A stretch of 42,582 bases of DNA from Oscillospiraceae bacterium (lineage in GTDB: Bacteria > Bacillota > Clostridia > Oscillospirales > Oscillospiraceae): assembly GCA_017550645.1 (NCBI GenBank), contig JAFZOI010000028.1, forward strand, positions 1 through 42,582. Reading direction: 5' to 3'. The position numbers and the translations under genes are program-made. Positions 8,648 to 16,826 of the stretch are shown one piece after another. The notes under the pieces were generated by a model. That model saw only the letters and a program-made list of their open reading frames with translations, did not search any database and was not told the DNA's origin. Within the stretch, counting starts at the first letter, position 1. Each line of letters opens with the position of its first letter.

Positions 8648-9715
8648 TCAGTCGATCTTGACTATCCAGCCGAAGGGATCCTCGATGCGGCCCCACTGGA
8701 TGCCGGTCAGGTAGTCGTAGAGCTTCTGGGTGAGGGGGCCTATCGCGCCGCCGTTGACGTCGACGTCCTTATCGCCCCACTCTATCCTGCCTATGGGCGA
8801 GATGACGGCGGCGGTGCCGCAGCCCCACGCCTCCTCGAGGGTGCCGTTCTCGGCGGCGGCGAAGAGCTCCTCGGCGCTGAAGACGCGCTCGGAGACGTTC
8901 TCGCCCCAGCTCTTGAGGATATGCACGCAGGAGTCGCGCGTGATGCCCGGGAGGATGGAGCCGCCGAGCGCGGGGGTGATGCACTCGCCGTTGACCTTGA
9001 ACCAGACGTTCATGCTGCCGACTTCCTCGATGTACTTGCGCTCGACGCCGTCGAGCCAGAGGACCTGCGAGAAGCCGAGCTCGGCCGCGACCTCGCCGGC
9101 GCGCAGGGAGGCGGCGTAGTTGCCGCCGGTCTTGGCATAGCCCATGCCGCCCTTGACGGCGCGGACGTCGCGGCTCTCGACGTAGATCTTGACGGGGGCC
9201 ATGCCCTCGGGATAATATGCGCCGACGGGGCCGGTGATGATGCAGAATATATAGCTCTTCGAGGCGTGCACGCCGACGTGCGGCTCGGTCGCTATGATGA
9301 ACGGGCGGATATAAAGCGACGTGTCCGGCGCGGAGGGGACCCAGTCCTCATCGAGCTTGACGAGGGTCTTGATCGCCTTGAGATAGAAGTCGGGGTCTAT
9401 CGTCGGGATGCACAGACGCTCGCAGGACGTGTTCATGCGGGCGATGTTCGCCGTCGGGCGGAAAAGCTGGATGCCGCCGTCGGCGCGCCTGTACGCCTTG
9501 AGGCCCTCGAAGACCTCCTGCGCGTAATGGAAGACCATGGCGGAGGGCTCGAGGGAGATGTTGCCGTAGGGCACGATGCGCGGATCGTGCCAGCCCTGCC
9601 CGGCGTCGTAGTCCATGAGGAACATGTGGTCGGAGAAATACCTGCCGAAGCCGAGCTTATCCGGCTCGGGTCTGAAGCGCGGCGTCGTGGTCTTGGTTAT
9701 CTTTATCTCCTGCAT
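8648..9715 (-). CDS. ilvE: Branched-chain amino acid aminotransferase
   Basis: The 355-residue PLP-fold type IV aminotransferase moves the amino group between glutamate and the 2-oxo acids of leucine, isoleucine and valine. Length and motifs fit the group II (eukaryote-like) BCAT branch. The N-terminal HYAQEVFEGLKAYR is at about 63-76. The PLP lysine is Lys195 in GYAKTGGNYAAS, followed by QVLWLDGVE. The phosphate-binding LPGITRDS lies toward the C-terminus. ATG 9715 follows an AAAGGAAG site. It is a single-gene unit, convergent with mgtE and divergent from the PRPP synthetase. Confidence 0.95.
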   Translation of the reverse strand: MQEIKITKTTTPRFRPEPDKLGFGRYFSDHMFLMDYDAGQGWHDPRIVPYGNISLEPSAMVFHYAQEVFEGLKAYRRADGGIQLFRPTANIARMNTSCERLCIPTIDPDFYLKAIKTLVKLDEDWVPSAPDTSLYIRPFIIATEPHVGVHASKSYIFCIITGPVGAYYPEGMAPVKIYVESRDVRAVKGGMGYAKTGGNYAASLRAGEVAAELGFSQVLWLDGVERKYIEEVGSMNVWFKVNGECITPALGGSILPGITRDSCVHILKSWGENVSERVFSAEELFAAAENGTLEEAWGCGTAAVISPIGRIEWGDKDVDVNGGAIGPLTQKLYDYLTGIQWGRIEDPFGWIVKID

Positions 9716-9763
9716 TTTATTAACTTCCTTTCTTTGCGGGACTTCAGCCTTTTATAATGATGC

Positions 9764-9772
9764 AGTATAGCA
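9764..9772 (-). promoter_or_regulatory. Probable extended -10 promoter for ilvE
   Basis: Read on the minus strand the sequence is TGCTATACT, an extended -10 element about 50 bp upstream of the ilvE start. I see no good -35 box at the usual distance, as is common for extended -10 promoters. Confidence 0.5.
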
Positions 9773-9826
9773 CAAGTTTTTTGCAAATAAAAGCCCCTTT
9801 TTCGATTTATATTCAAATCCCTTTGC

Positions 9827-9855
9827 TTGACAAATCCCCCGTCTGCGCTTATTCT
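9827..9855 (+). promoter_or_regulatory. Sigma-A promoter for the PRPP synthetase gene
   Basis: -35 TTGACA (9827-9832), a 17-bp spacer and -10 TATTCT (9850-9855). The expected start is near 9862, giving a leader of about 57 nt. Confidence 0.8.
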
Positions 9856-9918
9856 TGTTTTATGGCGATATATCGGCTTTTTTGCCGTTAAGAAAGAATA
9901 AAGGACGGTTCTCAGCTC

Positions 9919-11058
9919 ATGGATGCGGAAACTATATTTCACACCGGCAACACCTTCCCCAAGCTCGGTCTGATCGTTACCGAGGGCGCAAAAGAGCTCG
10001 GCTCGAAGATAGACGGCTGGCTCACAAAATGGGCCGCCAACGGCCCCGAGGCGAGGGACACCTTCATCGTCAAGTCCAGCTGCCCGCGCTTCGCCTCCGG
10101 CGACGGGAAGGGCGTCATTGCCGAGTCCGTGCGCGGGATGGACCTCTTCTTCCTCGTCGACGTCGGCAACTACAACATGAAGTATACGATCATCGGGCAC
10201 GAAAACTCCATGAGCCCCGACGACCACTTTCAGGACCTCAAGCGCCTCATCCAGGCGACCAGCGGCAAGGCTCGCCGCATCACCGTCATCATGCCGATGC
10301 TCTTCGGCTCGCGCCAGCACAGGCGCAACGCCCGCGAGAGCCTTGACTGCGCCTGCGCCCTGCAGGAGCTGGAGGCCATGGGCGTCGACGACATCGTCAC
10401 GTTCGACGCGCACGACCCCCGCGTCCAGAACGCGATCCCGATGATGGGCTTTGATAACTGCATGCCCACCTATCAGGTCCTCAAGACCCTCATCCGCAAC
10501 TATCCCGACATCAAGCTCGACGCGGATCACTTCATGTGCATCGCCCCCGACGAGGGCGCCATGAACCGCAACATGTACTATTCCTCCGTCCTCGGAGTGA
10601 ATCTCGGCATGTTCTATAAGCGCCGCGACTACTCCCGCATCATAAACGGGCGCAACCCCATCGTCGCCCACGAGTATCTGGGCGAGTCCGTCGAGGGCAA
10701 GACCGTCTTCATCGCAGACGACCTCATAAGCTCCGGCGAGTCCATGCTCGACATCGCCTACAACCTCAAGGAGCGCAAGGCCGAGCGCATCTTCGCCTGC
10801 GTGACCTACGCCCTCTTCACCAACGGGCTCGACGCCTTTGACAAGGCCTACGACGACGGCGTCATCGACGGCGTCTTCGGCACGAACCTGACCTACCGCA
10901 CCCACGAGCTCCTCTCCCGCCGCTGGTTCATGGAGGTCGACTGCAGCAAGTACATCTCCTACATCATCGCCGCCATCAACCACGACGCGAGCATAAGCGA
11001 CCTGCTCGATCCGCACGAGAAGATCACGGCCCTGCTCGCCGGCAGAGAAGATATCTGA
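9919..11058 (+). CDS. prs: Ribose-phosphate pyrophosphokinase (divergent clostridial type)
   Basis: The 379-residue protein makes PRPP from ribose 5-phosphate and ATP for nucleotide, histidine and tryptophan synthesis. It has the two-domain phosphoribosyltransferase-like fold: the catalytic-region His165 in TFDAHDPR, a KRRDYSR flexible loop at about 234-240, and a PRPP loop VFIADDLISSGESM at about 263-276. Standard bacterial Prs is about 315 residues and its loop reads DDxxDTGGT-like, so this is a long, divergent form. AAGGA lies about 13 nt before ATG 9919, a weak spacing, but no better start is in frame. It is monocistronic, between its own promoter and a strong terminator. Confidence 0.87.
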   Translation: MDAETIFHTGNTFPKLGLIVTEGAKELGSKIDGWLTKWAANGPEARDTFIVKSSCPRFASGDGKGVIAESVRGMDLFFLVDVGNYNMKYTIIGHENSMSPDDHFQDLKRLIQATSGKARRITVIMPMLFGSRQHRRNARESLDCACALQELEAMGVDDIVTFDAHDPRVQNAIPMMGFDNCMPTYQVLKTLIRNYPDIKLDADHFMCIAPDEGAMNRNMYYSSVLGVNLGMFYKRRDYSRIINGRNPIVAHEYLGESVEGKTVFIADDLISSGESMLDIAYNLKERKAERIFACVTYALFTNGLDAFDKAYDDGVIDGVFGTNLTYRTHELLSRRWFMEVDCSKYISYIIAAINHDASISDLLDPHEKITALLAGREDI

Positions 11059-11071
11059 CAATATAGCGCTG

Positions 11072-11104
11072 CGCCCGGACGGTTTCCCGTCCGGGCGTTT
11101 TTTT
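11072..11104 (+). terminator. Intrinsic terminator after prs
   Basis: A perfect 11-bp GC stem (11072-11082 with 11087-11097, loop TTTC) is followed by a run of seven T. Confidence 0.93.
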
Positions 11105-11176
11105 GCGCTCTTTCGGCGCCCGCGCGGGGCGCGGCGCCGCATGCTCTCCTTCCCATATGCAGCTTTTTCAAAAAGC

Positions 11177-11205
11177 TTTACAAGGCTGCCGCAGTTTGGT
11201 AAAAT
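11177..11205 (+). promoter_or_regulatory. Promoter of the 11239 gene
   Basis: -35 TTTACA (11177-11182), a 17-bp spacer ending in GTTTGG, and -10 TAAAAT (11200-11205). The promoter at 12173-12201 has the same boxes and the same spacer end. Confidence 0.75.
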
Positions 11206-11238
11206 AAAAGTAGAGCGAGACTGCAGGGAGGAATGACG

Positions 11239-11916
11239 ATGAAAAAGAAGCATCTGATCGCCGCGCTCGTTTCCTGCGCCGCAGTCGTCACAGCCGCCGC
11301 CGTCCTTCTCGGCATCCTGCTTCCCGCCCGCGAGCCGCCGACGGCGGAGGAATTCTACCGCCGCATCTACGGCGAGTCCATCTGCGGACAGTACTTCGAC
11401 AGGGTCTATTACGATTACGATGGCCTGATGCGGAATGCGGATATCATCGCAATAGTGACGCCGCTGGACGATCTGACGGCAGAGGCAAGCTACGCCGGGG
11501 CAAGATACCTCGGCCCGGATAGGCAGATCGTCACCTTTGATAAAATACACAGCTTCGTCCATTCCGACAGGAAGATCAAGGTCATAAAGTATTTCAAGGA
11601 TGAAAAAGGCCTTGGGGACGTATTTACGCTGTGCGAGGAATGCGCCCTGAGCAACGAGGGAGTTCTCGTAACGGGAGAAAACTACTATCCCATGCTGAAG
11701 GGCTGCACCTATCTTGTGGCGCTGGGCAATCAAGGCCTTGGGAAGCCCGCAGTGCTGTTTTACGAAAACAGGATAGACCTGACGCATCTGTCCTTCAACG
11801 CGGACAGACGTCACACCGCGGAGGTGCTCGAAGGGCTGGGGCTTGCGCAGTACCCGGACGAAAGCACCCTGACGACCGAATATACGAAGCGTCGGTACAG
11901 ACTGACGCTCGGCTGA
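11239..11916 (+). CDS. Membrane-anchored protein of unknown function
   Basis: I do not recognise this 225-residue protein. It has a short basic start (KKKH), one hydrophobic segment at about residues 6-28, and then an outward-facing mixed domain of about 195 residues. The context of its cysteines does not look like a lipobox. The domain contains a YFDRVYYDYDGLMRNADIIAIV segment, where the surface is expected to start folding, and a CEECALSNEG loop with two close cysteines. ATG 11239 is preferred to ATG 11233 because GGGAGG (11226-11231) is 7 nt away from the former and only 1 nt from the latter. It is alone between a terminator and its own terminator, and it shares promoter style with the glycosidase-like gene downstream. 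Confidence 0.6.
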   Translation: MKKKHLIAALVSCAAVVTAAAVLLGILLPAREPPTAEEFYRRIYGESICGQYFDRVYYDYDGLMRNADIIAIVTPLDDLTAEASYAGARYLGPDRQIVTFDKIHSFVHSDRKIKVIKYFKDEKGLGDVFTLCEECALSNEGVLVTGENYYPMLKGCTYLVALGNQGLGKPAVLFYENRIDLTHLSFNADRRHTAEVLEGLGLAQYPDESTLTTEYTKRRYRLTLG

Positions 11917-11922
11917 GCTTGA

Positions 11923-11949
11923 CGCCCCGGCGCTGCCGGGGCGTTTTTT
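11923..11949 (+). terminator. Intrinsic terminator
   Basis: An 8-bp stem CGCCCCGG/CCGGGGCG (11923-11930, 11936-11943) with a T6 tract, directly after the 11239 gene. Confidence 0.88.
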
Positions 11950-11976
11950 ATTTTTCTGGTCGGCTGCGGGGGTGCC

Positions 11977-12140
11977 CGTAGGGGAGGGGCTTGCCCCTCC
12001 CGTCGACTCTGCGGCGGATCTCGGGAGGGGCAAGCCCCTCCCCTACGTTTTATTCCTGCCGTATTTGATGGTTTCCCGCGGTTGGGATCATGCCTCACCT
12101 GCGGGGCGCGCGCGCAGGGCGCGATGCCCTCATCGCGCCG
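11977..12140. repeat. Composite palindromic interspersed repeat, copy A
   Basis: A perfect 26-bp inverted repeat (11977-12002 with 12022-12047) has arms that are themselves near-palindromes built on GGGAGGGG and CCCCTCCC. About 60 bp later comes a 30-bp GC-rich palindrome-like block (12111-12140). The same two blocks, in the same order, recur at 42296-42400, and the 30-bp block matches there at 28 of 30 positions. With the terminator at 11923-11949 and the promoter at 12173-12201, this accounts for the 325-bp gap between genes. Confidence 0.85.
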
Positions 12141-12172
12141 TTTGATCCCCGCCTTTTTGCGCGCGGAAAAAG

Positions 12173-12201
12173 TTTACAAAGCCGCGGGCGTTTGGTAAAA
12201 T
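12173..12201 (+). promoter_or_regulatory. Promoter of the 12242 glycosidase-like gene
   Basis: -35 TTTACA (12173-12178), a 17-bp spacer ending in GTTTGG, and -10 TAAAAT (12196-12201). Confidence 0.75.
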
Positions 12202-12241
12202 AGAGACAGAAAACAAATAATTATCCGAAAGGACGGTCATT

Positions 12242-14002
12242 ATGCTTCAGAGCACCTATTTCATCGACCTTCTGCACGCCCCGCTGTCGCGCAGGGGCGG
12301 CTATCTCGCCCTCGCAAACCGCAACGGGGGCGTCTCCCAGTTCGGCAAGACGACGCTTTACCTCTCGGCGATCAAGTCCGGCGGCTCGATGGGCAACCTC
12401 AATTCGCAGAGCACCTGCCGTCAGGTCGCGCTGGAGCTGATGAGCGGCCCGACCGCGCTGCCCACCTGCGTCTCGACGACGCCCTTCGAGGCGATACTTC
12501 AGTCCGAGAAGGGCTCGGCGCGCTTCTGCATAGCGGAAAGGCGGCTCCTCATGGGCCGCGGGACGGACGGGCTCACGCTCCGCATCTCCCCGCCCCCGGC
12601 GATGGGCCCCTTCGCGGGAAAGCCGATGCTGCTCCCTAACGGGACCTGGAAATTCCCCTTCTCCGACGACAACGGCCTGCTCATAGCCTTACGCGGGACG
12701 ATCACCGCCCTGCCGACGGGCGCGTTCCTGCTCGCGCCGGACGCCGAGGGCGTCTTCGAGTTCGGCATAGAGGAATACGCCGAGGACCCCGGCGACAGGC
12801 CGCTCGAGAGCTACCCCTCCTACGACGCCGCGCTCGCCGCGCTCGAAAAGGAGTTCGACGACTTCTGCGCCGCGACCTACCCCTCCCTGCCGGCAGAGTT
12901 CGAGCCGATGCGCCGTCAGGCGCTGATGACGACGTGGAGCCTGATGGTCGACCCGGACGGGTACGCCTCCTACGGGCACACGATGGTCAAGATGATGCGC
13001 TTCCTCTTTGAGAGCGCGTTCGGCTGGCAGCAGGCCATGCAGGCCATATGGCTCAGCCGCGACATCAAGCTCGCATGGAGCATCCTGCAGTCCTGCTTCG
13101 ATCATCAGGACCGTAACGGCCGCATCGCCGACGCCATCTCCTATACCTCCGGCCTCGGCAAGAGCATGAAGCCGCCCTTCCAGGGCGTCGCGCTCGACTG
13201 GCTGCTCGATAACCGCGACCTCAGCTCCATCCCGCTCGAGGACAAGAAGTACGTCTACGAGCGCATGGCGAAATGGACGGAGTTCTTCTTCAAGTTCCGC
13301 GACCTCGACGGCGACGGCGTCTGGGAAAATCAGGGCGCCATCGAGACCGGCTGGGAGGACGCCGCCTATTTCTACGTCGGCTTCCCGCTCGCCTCGCCCG
13401 ACATGAACGCCTACACCGTCCGCATGATGGACGCGCTCGCCAAGCTCGGCAGGACGATAGGCGTCCCCGAAGCCGAGTGCGCGGCGTGGACCAAGCGCGC
13501 CGACGAGCTGACTCAGAAGATCATCGACAAGCTCTGGACGGGCGAGCGCTGGGTCGCGAAGAACGTCCGCACGGGTCAGGCTGCGGATTCGCTCAGCCTG
13601 CCGATGTTCGCCGCGCTCATCCTCGGAAAGCGCCTGCCGCAGGACATCATCGACAAGACCGTCGACTTCATATGGAATAACGGCTTCGTCACGCCCTACG
13701 GCTTCGCCTCCGAGAGCCCGAAGAGCCCCTACTTCAAGCACGGCTTCACGGGCGGCAGCATCATCGTCCCGGCGCAGCTGATCATGTGCCTCGCGCTCGA
13801 GGCCGTCGGCCGCGAGGACCTCGCCAAGGAGATGGGCCTTCGCTATGCGCGCACGCTGCGGGATAACGGCATGTTCCATATCCACAACGCGCTGACCGGC
13901 GCGGGAGAGCGCGGCCTCGTCGCCTTCGGCGAGAAGGAACTCTTCTGGTCGTCCTGGGCCTCCTCGTGCTACCTCTTCATGGCCGAGCGCTACGGGAAGT
14001 AA
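12242..14002 (+). CDS. (Alpha/alpha)6-barrel glycoside hydrolase-like protein (GH63/GH37-like)
   Basis: The 586-residue protein has an N-terminal beta-rich region of about 200 residues and a C-terminal helical toroid typical of clan GH-G/GH63-like and trehalase-like enzymes. Supporting segments are GYASYGHTMVKMMRFLFESAFGW at its centre (about residue 240), DLDGDGVWENQG, and IETGWEDAAYF followed by SPDMNAYTVRMM. This layout resembles the GH63/GH37 stretch that carries the acid catalyst, and the Glu/Asp of GWED would be the candidate. There is no signal peptide, so it is cytosolic. The substrate cannot be told; alpha-glucosides, alpha-mannosides or glucosylglycerate-type compounds are all possible. 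AAAGGA lies 8 nt before ATG 12242. It is monocistronic. Confidence 0.65.
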   Translation: MLQSTYFIDLLHAPLSRRGGYLALANRNGGVSQFGKTTLYLSAIKSGGSMGNLNSQSTCRQVALELMSGPTALPTCVSTTPFEAILQSEKGSARFCIAERRLLMGRGTDGLTLRISPPPAMGPFAGKPMLLPNGTWKFPFSDDNGLLIALRGTITALPTGAFLLAPDAEGVFEFGIEEYAEDPGDRPLESYPSYDAALAALEKEFDDFCAATYPSLPAEFEPMRRQALMTTWSLMVDPDGYASYGHTMVKMMRFLFESAFGWQQAMQAIWLSRDIKLAWSILQSCFDHQDRNGRIADAISYTSGLGKSMKPPFQGVALDWLLDNRDLSSIPLEDKKYVYERMAKWTEFFFKFRDLDGDGVWENQGAIETGWEDAAYFYVGFPLASPDMNAYTVRMMDALAKLGRTIGVPEAECAAWTKRADELTQKIIDKLWTGERWVAKNVRTGQAADSLSLPMFAALILGKRLPQDIIDKTVDFIWNNGFVTPYGFASESPKSPYFKHGFTGGSIIVPAQLIMCLALEAVGREDLAKEMGLRYARTLRDNGMFHIHNALTGAGERGLVAFGEKELFWSSWASSCYLFMAERYGK

Positions 14003-14018
14003 AAAAGCGCATAATAAT

Positions 14019-14057
14019 ATCGGGAGCGGAGAATACCCGCTCCCGATGCTTTTTTAT
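14019..14057. terminator. Bidirectional terminator
   Basis: A perfect 11-bp stem (14019-14029 with 14037-14047, loop AGAATAC) is flanked by A6 on the left and T6 on the right. It serves both the glycosidase-like gene and the convergent lysR gene. Confidence 0.92.
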
Positions 14058-14993
14058 TTATTTGATCCCGCCGAAGCCGTCCGCGGCGCGCGCGTTGTTC
14101 TCCGGGTCGTGGAAGCTGCCGATGAGGTCGGCTACGGCGCCGAACAGCTCCGCGCGGCGGCCTCTGTGCCAGACGGCGACCATCTCTATCTCCGGCACGT
14201 CGGACAGAGGGACGACCCTGACGTTCGAGGTCTTCGGGATGGAGATATCCGAATCCGACCAGCCGACGCCGACGTCGTTGGCGACGTACATGATAAGGCT
14301 CTCCATGCGCCGGGTGCGGCGCACGACGCGCGGGGAAAAGCCCGCCGCCGAGCAGGCGGAGCGGAAATTCCTGTTATATCCGGGGGCCTCGCTCTGCTCC
14401 ATGATGATGAAGTCCGCGTCGCGCAGCTCCTTCATCGTGACGGTCTCCCGCTTTGCGAGAGCGTTGTCCTCGCTGACGAGGATGGCGGGCCGCATCGAAT
14501 AGAGCGTCCGGGTCTCGACTCCGGGGCTCACCTGCGTCAGCTCATAGGACTTCGTCACGGCGACGTCGAAGACCGAGCTCTCGAAGCCGGCGCGGAGCTG
14601 GCGGAAATCGGAGTATTCCAGCTCGAAATCCGATTCGGGGAAGGTGCTGACGAGCTCCCTGTATATCTGCGAGAGCACGAGATTGAACGAGCTGCTCTTG
14701 AGCACGCCTATGCGTATGAGGTCGGTCTCGTCGCGCTCGAGTATCTTCGCCTGCGCGCAGGCCTCGTTTATCTGCTCGGGCACGTTGCGCAGCCGGTCAT
14801 AAAGATACTGCCCCGCGTTCGTCAGGACGACGCTCTTGTTCGTGCGTCGGAAAAGCCTTATATTCAGCTCGTTTTCGAGCAGGCCTATCTGCTTGCTCAG
14901 GTTCGACTGGGAGGTATAGAGCTGGCGGGCGGCCTCGGAGAAGCTGCCGCAGCGCGCGACCTCGATGAAATAATGAAGCTTGGTAAGGTTCAT
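14058..14993 (-). CDS. LysR-family transcriptional regulator
   Basis: The 311-residue protein is a LysR-type regulator. The N-terminal winged helix-turn-helix spans about residues 1-60 (LHYFIEVARCGSFSEAAR, then TSQSNLSKQI and LENELNIRLF). A linker helix follows, then a periplasmic-binding-protein-like effector domain from about 90 to 295. The effector is unknown. ATG 14993 lies 9 nt after the ylmH stop, with GAGGAGAAAAA overlapping that stop, so the two are co-transcribed from the promoter at 15751-15779. LysR regulators often control a divergent gene, which here would be apbE and its operon beyond ylmH. Confidence 0.93.
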   Translation of the reverse strand: MNLTKLHYFIEVARCGSFSEAARQLYTSQSNLSKQIGLLENELNIRLFRRTNKSVVLTNAGQYLYDRLRNVPEQINEACAQAKILERDETDLIRIGVLKSSSFNLVLSQIYRELVSTFPESDFELEYSDFRQLRAGFESSVFDVAVTKSYELTQVSPGVETRTLYSMRPAILVSEDNALAKRETVTMKELRDADFIIMEQSEAPGYNRNFRSACSAAGFSPRVVRRTRRMESLIMYVANDVGVGWSDSDISIPKTSNVRVVPLSDVPEIEMVAVWHRGRRAELFGAVADLIGSFHDPENNARAADGFGGIK

Positions 14994-15002
14994 TTTTTCT
15001 CC

Positions 15003-15716
15003 TCAGTAGACTCGCACGAGCGCCCGCAGGCGGCCCTTGCGCGTCTCTCTTTCTATGCCGTCGTATATGAATCTGCCCCGCCCGCGGACGCTCACCACGT
15101 CGCCTTCGGACGGCGCTGCGGAGGCCTCGAGGGTCTCTCTGCCGTTGACGAACACCCTGCCCTCCTCGCAGAGAGCCTTGCTCTCCGAGCGCGGGACTCG
15201 ATAGACCGCGCTGATGAGCGCGTCGAGCCTCTCGGAGGAGACGACCACGCCGCTCTGCTCGGGCGGCGTATTCGCGCTCTCGGGCGGATCGCACCGCTCG
15301 ACCGCGACGCTCTCGCGCCCGACTCTCGTCAGCTCCGAGACGATGAAATCCGCGACCTGCTCGAGGCAGAAGACGAAGCAGCGGCCCTCCCCGACGATGA
15401 TGTCCCCGAGGACCTCGCGCCTTATGCCGAGGGCCATGAGGGAGCCGAGGCAGTCCCTGTGGGTCAGGGGCGCGGCAAACTTCGAGGGCGTTACGGAAAG
15501 GCAGCATATGGGTGCCTCTCCCCCGCTCCCGCCGTCGAACACGGCGACGCGCCGCTCGGCATTCAGGCACCCTCCCTCGAAGAAGACGGGAACGGGCAGC
15601 CGCATGCTCATGAGCTCGCTCTGCGCGTCGAGCGGCAGGAACTCGGAGAACACGCGTATCCCCCTCGACCACGCCCGCTCGGCAAGCTCCCCGAAGCGTT
15701 TTTTCTCCTCGGTCAA
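15003..15716 (-). CDS. ylmH: S4-domain RNA-binding protein YlmH
   Basis: The 237-residue protein matches the YlmH family. An N-terminal alpha/beta region ends in a segment on ribosome/nucleic-acid binding (TPSKFAAPLTHRDCLGSLMALGI, then REVLGDI at about 100). A C-terminal S4 RNA-binding domain lies at about 160-230 (RLDALISAVYRVPRSESKAL, then EGRVFVNGR). YlmH relatives bind the ribosome or act in ribosome rescue. In most Firmicutes ylmH is in the division cluster with sepF and divIVA, but here it leads a two-gene unit with lysR. It starts at TTG 15716, fixed by GGAGGG 7 nt upstream. Confidence 0.88.
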   Translation of the reverse strand: MTEEKKRFGELAERAWSRGIRVFSEFLPLDAQSELMSMRLPVPVFFEGGCLNAERRVAVFDGGSGGEAPICCLSVTPSKFAAPLTHRDCLGSLMALGIRREVLGDIIVGEGRCFVFCLEQVADFIVSELTRVGRESVAVERCDPPESANTPPEQSGVVVSSERLDALISAVYRVPRSESKALCEEGRVFVNGRETLEASAAPSEGDVVSVRGRGRFIYDGIERETRKGRLRALVRVY

Positions 15717-15750
15717 GTCTTCTCCCTCCGTTTATTATGCGCTTAACATT

Positions 15751-15779
15751 ATTTTATCTGTTGAAATCCCCGCCGTCAA
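15751..15779 (-). promoter_or_regulatory. Sigma-A promoter for ylmH-lysR
   Basis: Read on the minus strand: -35 TTGACG (15774-15779), a 17-bp spacer and -10 TAAAAT (15751-15756). It is interleaved with the opposite promoter at 15761-15789. Confidence 0.75.
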
Positions 15780-15789
15780 GGGATATTCT
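15761..15789 (+). promoter_or_regulatory. Sigma-A promoter for the apbE operon
   Basis: -35 TTGAAA (15761-15766), a 17-bp spacer and -10 TATTCT (15784-15789). Its -35 box lies in the spacer of the minus-strand promoter, and the reverse is also true. Confidence 0.78.
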
Positions 15790-15821
15790 AAACTTGAACT
15801 GCGGAAACGGATGTGTTTTTT

Positions 15822-16826
15822 ATGCGGAAACTTTCTCTCGCGCTCGCCTCGCTTTTGCTCGCCGCGCTCCTGCTCGGCGGCTGCGCCCCGAAGCGGTACG
15901 GCACGACCGAGGTGACGGCCGTCTTCGACACGGTCGTGACGATAACGGGATACGAGCGCAGCCGCGCGCGCTTCGAGGAGATCAGCGGGCGCATAAAGTC
16001 CGAGCTCGGGGAGTATCACAAGCTCTTCGACATATATAACGAATACGACGGGATAGCTAACCTCAGGACGGTCAACCTCGCGGCGGGCGGGGAGCCCGTC
16101 GAGGTCGACGCGCGCATAATTGAACTTCTCGAGTTCGCCAAAGAGGCCTGCGCCCTAACGGGCGGGCGCGTCAATATCGCGATGGGCAGCGTCCTCGCGC
16201 TCTGGCACGAGGCGCGCGAAAATACTCTCGTTCCCCCCTCGGAGGAGGCGCTCGCCGAGGCGGCGAAGCACACGAACATCGACGATATGATAATCGACGG
16301 CAATACCGTCCGGCTCGCCGATCCGGACATGAGCCTCGACGTCGGCGCGATAGCCAAGGGCTTCGCCGTCGAGGCCGTCTGCGCGAAGCTCGAGGCCGAG
16401 GGCGTTACGGGCTGGCTCGTTTCCGTCGGCGGCAACGTCCGCACCCTCGGCGCGAGAGGCGACGGGAAGCCGTGGCAGATAGCCGTCTCGGAGCTTTCCG
16501 GGACGGAATACGAGAACGTCCGCATCCCGCTCGAGGGGCTCTCAGCCGTCACGAGCGGCGCCGATCAGAGATACTTCGAATACGAAGGCAGACGCTACAA
16601 CCACATCATAGACCCCGAAACGCTCTTTCCGAGCGAGCGCTACGTCTCCGTGACGGTCGTGACGCGCGACTCCGGCCTCGCGGACGCGCTCAGCACGGGG
16701 CTGTTCAACATGCCGCTCGAGGAGGGGCGCGCGCTCGTGGCCTCCCTTGAGGGGACGGAGGCGCTGTGGTACCTTCCCGACGGGAGCGTCGCCGTCTCGG
16801 ACGGGCTCGGAGGGCTGCTCGGATGA
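15822..16826 (+). CDS. apbE: FAD:protein FMN transferase (ApbE), lipoprotein
   Basis: The 334-residue lipoprotein attaches FMN to threonine or serine in target redox proteins outside the membrane. It has a signal peptide with lipobox LLGGC (Cys21) and then the ApbE fold: a VFDTVVTITGYE start, SLDVGAIAKGFAVEAV at about 171-186, LVSVGGNVRTLG, and the metal-site region TSGADQRYFEYEGRRYNHIIDP. ATG 15822 is chosen over GTG 15813 because it gives the normal charged signal-peptide start, although the ribosome site is weak. It overlaps the NusG-II gene by 4 nt and leads the four-gene operon. No obvious FMN-binding target lies in the window. Confidence 0.92.
   Translation: MRKLSLALASLLLAALLLGGCAPKRYGTTEVTAVFDTVVTITGYERSRARFEEISGRIKSELGEYHKLFDIYNEYDGIANLRTVNLAAGGEPVEVDARIIELLEFAKEACALTGGRVNIAMGSVLALWHEARENTLVPPSEEALAEAAKHTNIDDMIIDGNTVRLADPDMSLDVGAIAKGFAVEAVCAKLEAEGVTGWLVSVGGNVRTLGARGDGKPWQIAVSELSGTEYENVRIPLEGLSAVTSGADQRYFEYEGRRYNHIIDPETLFPSERYVSVTVVTRDSGLADALSTGLFNMPLEEGRALVASLEGTEALWYLPDGSVAVSDGLGGLLG

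Noticed and set aside
9703..12033. A 776-residue minus-strand open frame
   Set aside because: It is the antisense shadow of prs and the 11239 gene and crosses terminators and promoters. GC-rich codon bias leaves antisense frames open in this genome.
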